Shown here in pieces: positions 5,564 through 16,000 of a stretch of 23,419 nucleotides of DNA. The position numbers and the translations under genes are program-made. Source of the stretch: a virus; the IMG/VR virus record IMGVR_UViG_3300025626_000132, positions 1 through 23,419 of that record; one strand, written 5' to 3'. A model generated the notes under the pieces. That model saw nothing but the letters and a program-made list of their open reading frames with translations. It did no database searches and was not told the origin of the DNA. Each line of letters starts with the position of its first letter. The first letter of the stretch is position 1.

Positions 5564-6391
5564 ATGCACCCTGTATCGCCAATAGCAAAAAAAGTAATCG
5601 AGCAGATAGATGCAGGGTACGCCGCAGAGGATCGCGGCGAAGCCCGTGCCTACATAGGTGCGAGTATGGCAGGGACAGACTGCATCGCGCAGATGGCCCT
5701 GTCATTGCGTGGCTTTCCTGATCGCGAACCTGACCCCACGCTCAAGCGCATATTTTTTGCGGGGCACCGCATTGAGGATTGGGTTGTCAAAGACTTGATC
5801 AGGAAAGCTGACGTGCGCGTGTGGGAGAAGGATGACTTTACGGGCCGACAGCATAGGCGCGAGTGGCTCAACGGTCATGTCGTGTGTCACGCTGACGGGC
5901 TGATTGATTTTGAGGACGGGGATGGCCCAGCCATTCTCGAGATCAAATCGATGAACGATGCGAACTTTAAGAAGTTTGTGTCAGTCGGCGTCAAAGCGAG
6001 CCATCGGAAGTATTATCGTCAGATGATTATGATGATGGCTATGTTCCAGATCGAGCGAGCGTTCTTCATTTCGTATTGCAAGAACACGAGCAAGTACCAT
6101 GCGGAACTTGTCGCGTTCGATCAGGAAGAGTGGGACGGCATGTACGTCAAGATACAAGCTGCGCTCGACGGGCAAGCTACTCGCGTATCTGACAAGCCCG
6201 AAGATTGGCGATGCAAGTTTTGTTTCAAAGTCGATAGCTGTTGGAACCCACCGAAACTCAAACCCGCTTGTAACTTTTGTTCGCATAGCTTTGCGAACGA
6301 GAACGGCGGATGGAACTGTAAATTATCTGGCAAGGAAGCGAGAGAGCCGTGCGATAAGTTCGAGCAATTCGCGCCAGAACCAAAGGTGTAA
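5564..6391 (+). CDS. Cas4/RecB-like PD-(D/E)XK exonuclease with cysteine clusters
   Basis: A 275-residue nuclease of the PD-(D/E)XK fold. GHRIEDWVVKDL at 67-78 supplies the helix acidic residue (E71), D111 lies in CHADGLIDF, and E126-x-K128 lies in AILEIKS, completing the catalytic site. QMIMMMAMFQIERAFFI at 153-169 matches the later helix of RecB nucleases. C40 near the N-terminus with C217, C220 and C226 resembles the iron-sulfur cysteine arrangement of Cas4/AddB. A second group, C236, C239, C252 and C263, forms a separate small zinc-finger-like module at the C-terminus. The protein probably resects double-stranded DNA ends so that the SSB and Sak4-like proteins can act. A Shine-Dalgarno AGGAG overlaps the stop of the SSB gene. 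Metal content is inference. Confidence 0.85.
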   Translation: MHPVSPIAKKVIEQIDAGYAAEDRGEARAYIGASMAGTDCIAQMALSLRGFPDREPDPTLKRIFFAGHRIEDWVVKDLIRKADVRVWEKDDFTGRQHRREWLNGHVVCHADGLIDFEDGDGPAILEIKSMNDANFKKFVSVGVKASHRKYYRQMIMMMAMFQIERAFFISYCKNTSKYHAELVAFDQEEWDGMYVKIQAALDGQATRVSDKPEDWRCKFCFKVDSCWNPPKLKPACNFCSHSFANENGGWNCKLSGKEAREPCDKFEQFAPEPKV

Positions 6392-6392
6392 C

Positions 6393-6617
6393 ATGGATAT
6401 CTATGACCAACTATCCGATGTCAGGCAGCGCGTGGTACGCAAGGAAGCTGACATCCAAAGCATTAACGAGCGGCTCGACGGGATGGAAGAACCCAGCACG
6501 GATGACGTTCACAGAGCCGAGACCAAGCTGCGTCACGAGCGAGACAGACTGATCGAACTCAAATGCAAGCAAGTCATACTCGAGTGCGAGATACTGAGGG
6601 AGAGAAAGAATGGTTAA
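6393..6617 (+). CDS. Small coiled-coil protein
   Basis: The ATG at 6393 begins one base after the nuclease stop codon and follows AAAGGTG, which decides the start; the frame is open much further upstream but that part lies inside the nuclease gene. The 74-residue product is almost wholly helical and highly charged: heptad-like runs at 5-30 and 38-70 (DVHRAETKLRHERDRLIELK) are split by a short turn with proline (MEEPSTDD). It looks like an antiparallel helical hairpin or oligomerising peptide. No catalytic motif is visible and no family is recognised. It overlaps the next gene by 8 bases, so it is part of the same transcript. Confidence 0.7.
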   Translation: MDIYDQLSDVRQRVVRKEADIQSINERLDGMEEPSTDDVHRAETKLRHERDRLIELKCKQVILECEILRERKNG

Positions 6618-6924
6618 GTCACGAGACATGCCGCTGCAAGAAGCCTCGCTCATAATCAACAAGGATCGCAATAACGAGTACGGCGAGCCTCACGAGAACT
6701 TCATGTCGATTGCAAACATGCTCAACGAACTTCTCAAGCCTCAACTCGCCGAGGGTGCGAAGCTGGGGCCAGAGCATGTCACCATGATTATGATGGCGGT
6801 CAAGCTGTCGAGGATGGTTACATCACCCACGAAGTTCGACACTTACGTTGATATCTGCGGCTACGCTGCCGTGGGTTGGGAGGCAGTCAGGATTGAGGGG
6901 GCAAAGAATGTCAAAAGAAAGTGA
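6610..6924 (+). CDS. DUF6378-like all-alpha phage protein (MazG-like fold possible)
   Basis: A 104-residue protein with a pattern common in phages. NKDRNNEYGEPHENFMSIANML at 17-38 is followed by LGPEHVTMIMMAVKLSRM (52-69) and KFDTYVDICGYAAVGWEAV (75-93). This matches what I know of DUF6378, a helical family whose acidic and lysine/arginine positions recall MazG/all-alpha NTP pyrophosphatases. A nucleotide-pool role is therefore possible but not shown. GAGGGAG lies eight bases before the ATG. It overlaps both neighbours (8 bases upstream, 17 downstream). Family assignment rests on pattern memory; the function is unknown. Confidence 0.75.
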   Translation: MVKSRDMPLQEASLIINKDRNNEYGEPHENFMSIANMLNELLKPQLAEGAKLGPEHVTMIMMAVKLSRMVTSPTKFDTYVDICGYAAVGWEAVRIEGAKNVKRK

Positions 6925-7063
6925 TGACGCCAAGAAACAAGAGAAGATACGGCAAATGAAGAACCAGCTTAGAAGTTCCCAAGCTGGTTCCGTTTACGCT
7001 CGAGCGAAAGAGGGCGTGACCGTCACGCTCAAGGACATGCCTTGGGCTGACGAGGATCAGTAG
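6908..7063 (+). CDS. Small basic protein at the end of the early operon
   Basis: A 51-residue frame starts at 6908 after GAGGGGG and overlaps the end of the DUF6378-like gene by 17 bases. The first half is charged and helical (DDAKKQEKIRQMKNQLRSS); the rest (AGSVYARAKEGVTVTLKDMPWADEDQ) ends acidic. I do not recognise it. Its stop codon lies inside the C-terminal end of the convergent virion gene (shared bases 7057-7063), and its sequence contains a perfect 10-bp inverted repeat at 6961-6990. Close spacing, ribosome-binding site and start context support it being real despite the small size. Confidence 0.6.
   Translation: MSKESDDAKKQEKIRQMKNQLRSSQAGSVYARAKEGVTVTLKDMPWADEDQ
6961..6990 (-). terminator. 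Perfect 10-bp hairpin, candidate terminator of the late operon
   Basis: GAACCAGCTT at 6961-6970 pairs perfectly with AAGCTGGTTC at 6981-6990 around a 10-base loop. Read on the minus strand it lies 67 bases after the stop of the 3402-residue gene and is followed by TTCATTT, a weak T-rich stretch. This fits an intrinsic terminator that protects the early operon from late read-through. On the plus strand no T-run follows. It is embedded in the coding sequence of the small basic protein. Confidence 0.45.
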
Positions 7064-10000
7064 CCGCTGCCGTAGCCGCTGCCGTATCCACTGCCGTAGC
7101 CGCTGCCGCCGCCCGAGCCTGCGCCCTTCTTACCCGCAGCAGCGTCAACAATATTTTCGACCACCGACTTAGGTAGTGGGCCTCGGCTCACTATCTCTCT
7201 TACACCCGCACGTCTGATCCCATTGGCTTCGTCACCCTCAAAGTAGGAGCGGGTTGCCTCTGCCACTGTGAGAGCATCAAAGAACAATCCTGTGGTTGGG
7301 CCAGCTACCGCTTCCATTACTCTGCGCTGACCGTATGCGCCGTTGTCGCTTTGCGTTGCGACCTCGTACATCAAGTCGCCGAGTAGACCAAACCCAACAG
7401 ACGCCACGAACCCGTCGAATGTTTGACCCAATACGCGGTCAAGGTTCTCATTGTCCTCGAACCCAGCGTAAACAGTCTTGCTTAATCGACGGTCGCGGAG
7501 CGCATGTTCTCTGTTCTCCTCACCGCCTCGGCCCTGCACCTTATCCTTGAGGGCGACCGCTGCTGCACCAGCCACGGGAGCCGCTGTCAGAAGGGCTGCG
7601 AGAGGCGCTAGGCGGTTGTCTGATGCACCGACAAACGCTTTGGCGAAGTTCCCTGTCCGATTGGCGACACCCTCACCAGCGAACGCCTCTCCGAATGTGC
7701 CGCCGATCATGCGGCCCATCAAGAGCGGGAACGATTTAAGCTGCATAACCATCGCGCCAAGTGGCGTCTGACCCCAAAGAGGAAGGTCGTTGGGGTTGGG
7801 CGTAAAGATCATCTGGTTGACCAGTTTAATAACCGAAGTCGATATTTCTTTACTGCGAGGATGTTCGCTCGCAGAGCCTCGGCTCTCCATAATCAGATCG
7901 ATGTCGTCGTCAGCTTCCAAGCCTTTCAGCCCGTTCTGATCGAGGATGCGTTTGGCTATGCGTCCTGATCGTGAGTTCGGAACTTCACGAGCGATACGAG
8001 CCTGTGCTTTAAGGTGCTCGTAAGCAACCGCCGCACCCACATCCCGCATCATGTCAGTCCACGGCGTCAACAGAGTTGTGTTAAAGAAGCCCGACATAAA
8101 CTGCGTTTGATCGACACCGTGAGCCATCGTCATGCGCTGATGCACCACGTTCTCGGTAGCCGCTCCGACATTGCGGATCATCTCACGGTAAGCCTCGCCC
8201 GTGTCCGTTTGCTTCGTGTAGTTCACGAGTGCTCGGGTGTATGATTTCAGATCACCCGTGCGGATCAGTGGAAGAACCAAGTCAGGCAATGACGTGAGAG
8301 TGGTGTAAGTGAGTAGCGTAACGGCGTTGATGCCGCGCAGCCACTTACTTGCGTTGGGCATAGAATATAGGCCGTGCATCCCCTCGATGGGGCGGCGCAT
8401 AGCTGCATTAAAGAAGCCTCTCGCGTGTTGCACATTCTCTGCGCTCGTGTGCTTGGTCAAGCCCTGCGTGTCGTACAGTGCATTGGCGATTGATCGCGCT
8501 CGCTTTTGAAAGTTCTGCCGCATTTGCTGGGCATTCGCTGTGCCTTGGAGGGCAGCTTCCAGTTGCAGCATAATGTTTTCTTCGAGATCACGAGCCGTGC
8601 TACCTTGACGCGCCATGTTAATAAGTTCGTCCGCCTTCTGCATTGCGGGGAACTGCTCTTTGTATGGGGCCATAAAGACATTGTGGTCGAAGGTCTTGTT
8701 CATAACACCCTGACCGTCACCGCCATTGCGCGAGTAGGTTGTTCGGATGATCTTGTTTGAACTGAGCAGGGTTGCGATGGTTGCTTTCGCGCTGGGCGGT
8801 GAGCCCACGATTGCGGTGTAGTCGTGATACCCGTGTGCGCCCACCCCGAATGCCTCGGTCATATCGAGGCGGTGCTCGAGGTTGTCCGAGTATTTGGTCA
8901 TGGCGACGAGGATGTCATTCTCGAGATACCCTGCGAGACTGTTGGGGTGGTTAAAGTCTTGGAACGCAGGGAACTCATCGAGGCGGATCATGCGTCGATA
9001 GTCAATGTGATCGTCGCCGTTGACGTTGCGTAGTTGCTGCGCTGGCTGTGACAGCACACCATCCTCGTCAGTTAGCTTCGTGACAATACGCTCGGCAATC
9101 GTACGGGCGTGTCCATCTGGATGAGGAGCGCCGCCTGTGGATTTCTGCTCGGTCTCGAGGTACTCGGTCAGGCGTCTTGTGAAGTCGTCTTGATTGGCGA
9201 GGATCAGGTCTTTGCGCCACACTTGCGGGAAGTAGTTTTCCTTTAAGTCACCCACAACGATGCCAGCCTTCCGCATTCTTGTGACGGCACTTCTCAGGTA
9301 CGAGCGGACGTGATCATAAACCTTTAGTTCTTCGCTGCCGAGGAACCTTTTTGCCTTGCTGTCTCGCAGGGCCGTCACAATATCCATGTTACTTTTGGGC
9401 TGAGATGTTCTGCGGTGGGGAGAGAAACCCACGACTGAGGCGGCAGAGCCTCGGGCTGCGTCGATCATTTGCCGTGGCCCGTTATCCCAGTAGCGTCCGA
9501 GTGCGCCCTTACTATCGGGCAGCTTTTTCATCATGCCCGTGAGGGGCATAAGGAACTTGCCCATCGCCTCGTTCGTACGCTCGAAGTGACCGCCGCCACC
9601 CTTCTCTGGCTCGAAGTGATTGGCGAGCCAGTTCATACCCGAGTAACGCATGATCGCGCTGTTGGTTTTGAGCGGGTTCCAGACGTTAGACTTTCTGATT
9701 ATGTCCTTGCCGTCCTCGCCGATGTTGCGCCCGTTGGCTGCTGCAATCATCTGATCGAGTGTGCGAGGTGGAACACCGCCCGCCTCGAGAACTCGTGCAG
9801 CCGCGACAGCCATGTTGTCTGACGTGTCCTCTGTTATTGAGTTAATCAGCATTGAGTTTACGTTGACTTCATCATTGCCACCGCCGAGAAGCGGATCAGC
9901 CTCATCGAACATTGACGCTTTGATCGAGCGTATATCTGACGGGTTCAGCATTACTCGCTCGCCGTCAACCGCAACACTCGAGTAGCCCTGCTCGCGCAGA

Positions 10001-13000
10001 ATGCGCTGGATATGCCTCGGGCCACCCGCTATTTCAGAAAGCATCGAATACATTTTGGAGGACGGCATTACGCCCTGCAAAACGAGCGCGGCTTGATCCA
10101 CGTCTATGTTTCCGCCGTTCTCCGCTACGTGTCGGCGTAACGCATTGAGAATTGACTGTACTGCGGGCGTATTCTTGCTGGTCTCTCTCGGGAAGATGAT
10201 TGGGTTCTTGTCCGAGATGAACACGGGCTCGACAGATGTGATGTCAGTGATGCCCATTTCTTCAAGCTGCTCGGATATATCGTCATCCATTGCCCGTAAG
10301 ACAAAGCGGTCTCCGCCTTGACCCATCTTGGCGCGTACATCTCCAAGTGTTTCAAGCAACTCGGTGGCTATTGCTTTCTGGTCATCTGGGAGGGCGGCAA
10401 CCATCTCGCCTGTTCTGCGGTGGATATGATCGACAGGCATCTCGTCAACGTAAACGCCATCTCCCATAAGCTCTGATGGCGCTCGTTTGCTTTTGTAATA
10501 GACACTGACGTTTCCGCCTGTGAAGTTCCTAACCGCATCTATTTGTGCAGGGTTCATACGCGATACGACAGTGCTTGCGTAGCTAGTAGCAAGCTCAGAA
10601 GGAACCTCTTTGCCGTAGGTATCCGCCGCAGACGCATTCGTGATCTTTGCGCCTTCTTTCCCCCCGAATACTGAGCGAACGAACGGCACGGGGAAGCGGC
10701 GTCTTGCGGCAGGCTTGGCGACAATCCCATGCAGGATGTATGAGGCGGCCTCCATCATTTCCTCTGACAGTGACAGGGTGAAGTCATCAAACTTCGGGAT
10801 ATCGTCGCCTTCCATTGTGTCCATCATCTTGCGGAAATCGGTCTCGACGCCATCGTCATCGACCCAATCAGCAAAAATTCTGCCGAGCAGTGTGTCTGCT
10901 GGTACGCCTGACTGACGAGCGTACTTATCTATCAACACGCGGTTGGCATCGGTAACAACAGAAGTGTTGTAAAGAGATTTCCCGATGTACTGCATACTTT
11001 GGGTGATGTCCTCGGACTTGCTTACGTTACTTGCAACGCCCCGCAACTCTTTGACAAACCCGTTCCATCCCTCGTCAGCTTTTGACGGCGGCAAGTCCAC
11101 GCCCAGACGAGCGAGGCGAGCCGCAATGGTGCGAGCCGCGTATGTCGCGTCCGCGTTCCGATGGTTGATCTGGCTCAAGAATGTACGCATTGCAACATTA
11201 GCGTTTGCTGGCACACCGTCTTCCGTTCCGCTGCCAACATTTTGACGCTGCTCGACATCAACAGCTTTGCTGATAGTGGGCGATTTTGCCACTTCCATAA
11301 ATTCAGCTTGATCGTCGGCAATTCTGCGGCGCTTGACTTCTACCCGTATGAAATCACGGTCGGCCTTGGCCTTCTTTGTTTTTGTTGCGGTAGCCTTCGC
11401 GAGCGCCGCCGTAAGCTCGTACTTGTCCATTTTTCCGTAACGCTGCTGCGCTTCCGAGACGTTTGCGTCAGACATCTCGATGGTGTCTTCGCCATTGATT
11501 ATCTGGTTGACCCTGCGGTGCAGCTTTTTACCCAGCGCTGACGGTACGCCAACTGTCTGTTTCTTTTTATCAACGCCACCGGCAACGATATTACGCAAGT
11601 AAGCATCGAGAAGTTCGCCCATGCTTGCGGTCTCGTAGTTGATATTCGCATCGTCGAACTTCTTAATGTCCGCCTGAGACCTAATAGCGTTGGCTTTAGC
11701 CGCACCAGACATGATCTCCCGAGCGGCCTTAAAGTAAGCGGCTCGCTTGCGGTTGGCGGCTTGCGTTACCTTTTTGAAGTTCACCTTTTTCTTTAGAACT
11801 TCGGGTGTGAAGTTGTTGCTCTTGCGGAGATCGAGAACTTCGTCTGACAGGCGGTACTCGGGAAGATCGCCACCCTCAATATCCATGAACTTCTCGTTCA
11901 AGCTGTCGAGCACGTTGTTGATTAAGACCTCAAGATCGCTCTCGTAGAACGCAACCATCTCTGTGTCGAAGCCCTCTCGAAAGGCTTGGCCCTCGATGAC
12001 GCCATCACCTTTTTGGTTGACGTACTGGTTCTCTTTATAAAGCATCTTCGAGAGAGTGTCGGCTGCCGCCTTCATCTTTCTGTTGAACTTCTTGGTTGCT
12101 TGGAATGGGCCAGTGGTGGTGCGATACTCTTCCTGCTTCTTGAAAGCAGATATCTTGTTGTCCTTTATCGTGTTCGCCATTCCGTGAAACTCGTGAGCCA
12201 CTTTAAGCATCGCCTCGGCTGCCATCTGTGGGTCTCTCACGCTCTCGTCTTGACCCATGATTTGTCTGTACTCTTGATGCGCGTCATTCAACTGGACAAA
12301 GCGCATCCGTATTGCTTGGCCTAAACGTGTCGAGCCGTCCACAGGCATGTGGAACTTGACGCGCTTGGCTTCCTTGCGGCTCACAATCATTTTATCGAAA
12401 AGCGGTTCTAGCTCAAGATCGTGTACTTTTTTGCCGCTCATGTAAGACCAAAGCATTTTGACTAGCTTCGTGACTTTGTTCCAGAGCTTTTTATTCTGGG
12501 GGAAGTAAACCGCGTCATGCCTTCTCTGCATGTATAAGGCGAACTGGTTAGCAAACATTTCTTGCGGGCTTTCGGCCCCGTTAAACGCGCCTATTTCCGC
12601 CCCGAAAAGTTCGTCTTCGGGGTTAGTCACTTTGATAAATGGGGTGCGTTGCTCGACCACAGTGCGACCGTAGGCGTCTTTGCCACCGCCATTAAACGTG
12701 CCGTTTGCTGCGTAATACTTATCCATCTGCTGCCAGAACTCGAGTTTCATGTCGGCATTCATCAGGTTTCTGTAAGCCCAGTGGCCCATCTCGTGCATAA
12801 CAATGAAGGTTCCCGAAAGGCCGCCTCGATCTCCATTAGGAAGAAGCGTAACACCTGGGTTCCTTCTGCCTTTCATGTCAAGGTTGATAGAGTTTGTTTT
12901 GTTTGAAACGGAGTGGACGGCCTGATACGATTGGTTGCGCGTTCCTGTGGTGTCCACAAAATTTGGGGCCGCATCTCCGTCTTGAATAACGAGGTCAAAC

Positions 13001-16000
13001 AATCGGTTAATTTCTTTTGTTTCTACATCGCTCAAGTGCCGAGTGATCTTATTAAGGCTGGCCTTTGACGCTTCCACCTTGTCGTTAGGCAACTTGATGC
13101 CGCTCGGAGCCATCCTGTCGATAATAGAGTACAAGCCCGTTAAGGCTTTGATCCGCGTTTGGATCGGGATTTCAATTACGTCACCATTAACGCTCGTAAA
13201 CTTATTGACCCACTGGTCGCTCTCGAGCCTGTTGAGGACTGTCCATAACTGCACAAGGTTTATGGTCTGGGTTTTAAGGACATCTTTATTGTTCGATATG
13301 CCCTGAGTTTGAAGTGGTGTGTTTGGATCGAACTGATACGCTTGCTCTGGCCTGCGGACATTATTGTTGTTTCTCACAAGCATCATTGCATTGTGCAGGC
13401 GGTCAAATAAATCAGGTTCCTCATCCGCCAACTCGCTTAGTTTTAGCTGGGTGTTATAGCCATCTTGCGCGTAATCAACCATCGGGGGCGGAGCTTCGGG
13501 AAGGTCTGCGCGTACCGCACCGTCGAGCAGGTTGTTATCGTTTAGGGGGTCGAAGTTAGCGAGCAATGTTTGAACATCAGTCTTCTGCTGACGGGCTGGC
13601 TTACCGTTGATTGTCTCTGGTATGTACCCAATGTACCAATCGTCGGCGTCTTTGCCGCCAAGGATATCGTCAAGCGACTTGTTGTTCTTGACTTGGTATG
13701 CGCTCGCCATGCGAACATTGTCTTTAGGTGGCTTGCCATCGTCGGTGACTTCTCTTTGCACACGGCGGATCAAGACTGCTATTTTGCCATCACGAGACAC
13801 GAAGCCTTTGACCGTGGACTTCGGCTTGCCGTTAGGCTTGACCTCCACAACAGGCTCGGGCTTGGGGGTGCGAGCATTAATGCGGCGCTTCTCGCGCAGG
13901 TACTTGTCGAGGTCGCCGTGTCCGCCGTCCAAGTCGCCGTCACCCTCATACCTTTTCTGGGCTGCCTCGAGTGCGGCTTCTGCTTCCTCTGCATTAGCAA
14001 ACATCTTCTCGGGCTTAACTGGCGGGCTGTCTGTGGTCTTGCCCGCCCAAGCTGGGCCGAACTGAGCCTTCATTGCCAATTCTTCGGTGGCAAAAACCTT
14101 AATCGTCCATCCTGATTTGTTCTTAATAGGTACACCAAAGAGCATGTCGCCTTTGGTAGCCTTACCCATCACACCGACTTTGCCGCTCTTTATGCCCACG
14201 GCTTGCTCGCCGCCTTGCGAGGTGAAGCGATAAACGGCCTTCTGAACCTTGAGCCCAGCGTCTTTAATTGCGAGAGCGAGAACCTGCTGTTTGTTGAACG
14301 AGCGAGGGTCTAGGTCACGGACGCCATCGGTCACGGTAAACCCGTCACCAATGTCCAAGCCCCTTCTGAACAGGCTGGATATCTTGCTGCTTACTTTCCG
14401 TTCGCCCTTGCTGTTGACGTACGTTTTAAATACACGACCACCCACAGGATCATTCTCGAGCGCTGCGCCTGCCTTGGCTGTCGAGCCGCCCACGCGATTG
14501 CCGCCCGAGGACTTTTGCGAACTGGCTAGGTCGGCCTCGCGGTTCAGAACAAGGTCTTCGGATTTGATGCGCTTAATTTCTTCTGCGCTTGCATCCGCCT
14601 TGACTGTCTTGCGTACCTTATCCCAGCTATTTATGCGGCGCTTGATGGCAGCATATACTTCTTCCGTTACCTCGTCCTTGTAGGCGACGAGATACTTGTT
14701 GATTAGTATTTTCCTGTCTGCGCCGAGGTAGCGTTTGCTCGAGGCTGATGCCTCGATGATGTCCATAAATATGTTGTCAGCCACATCACTGACAGCTTTG
14801 TCACCCGCCGCTTGCTCTGGCGTTCTGCCGTCAAGATAAGCCTGCCGTCTTGCCGCTTCGCTGTCCTCAACCTCCGTTACGGTTTTGCGCTTGCTGCTCT
14901 GGTATTGTTTCTTCTCACCGCCACGAGCCGAGGCGATCTCCATGATTTTTTCAAAGCCATTTGTGGTAATGCGCCCGTCATCGGTCAGCTTAATTTGGCC
15001 GCTTTTGACTAGCTTACCTATATCGTCCTCGGTAAGAGGTGGATAGTCACCGAACTCTTCCGCATTCTTTGCATATATCGCAAGACGATTGCGGAGTTTC
15101 GCCATCTTCTTGTCTTGTGTCTCGGGCTTGACGCTAAAGATAATGTCGGCGGCGCTGCCTTCATTGTCAGGTATTTCAGCGCCAATCCGCCTTACAAAAA
15201 GCTCGGCTTTGGTTTCGTTAGTGCCTCTGTTATCCGCGTTTACATCCGCAGGCGGGGGCGTCTCAACATCAACGTCAGGGGTGTCATCCACATCAACGTC
15301 AGGAGTGTCAGCGTCAGCGCTTGCAGCCTTTGGCTTTGCGGTTGGTTTTGCAGATGACAAGTTGGGAACGAACTGCTTTTCGGGAGCGCCCAGACGAGAT
15401 GATGCCCACTGGCGAACCTGTTGCCTGCCTTTTGCGGACAGAGCGCCAGCTTTAGTTATGTCAATCTCACCCGCATCGATCAGCCTGCCGATCTCATCGT
15501 CAGTAATTGGCTTGAGGCTTGTGCCGTTTTCTTTATTCAGCTTCTCTATTGTTGCTGCGTAACGCGCTCGCATTTCGTCGAGAGACTTAACCCACTTATG
15601 AGGCGCGTCTTTCTTGGTCTTGCCTGCGGCCTTTTTCGTAATGGCAGTCGTGTACGTTGCGGTGCCATCGCCATCAGGGATTTCAAACTCAACGAAGCGC
15701 TTGTACGCCGCTGCCCTCTCGGGGCTTGCAGGCTCTTTAGGTGGGTCGGCTGGCGGTGTGGCTCCAGCGTCCGCACCGACATCATCATCCATGTCCGCGT
15801 CTGATACTTCATCATCATCAGGCTTGGTGTTGGGGTCATCAACGTCTGCTGGCTTGCCGCCTGCGCCCGTGGCGGCATTGGGATCGGGGGTGCTGCTTGC
15901 GCCTCGAGCGGCAGCCCTTGTCGCGTCAAATCCTCTGCGCCACATGCGAGCGGCTTCCTCGCCGTGGACAGATTGGTAGGCGGCTTGCTGTGCAGCGACT

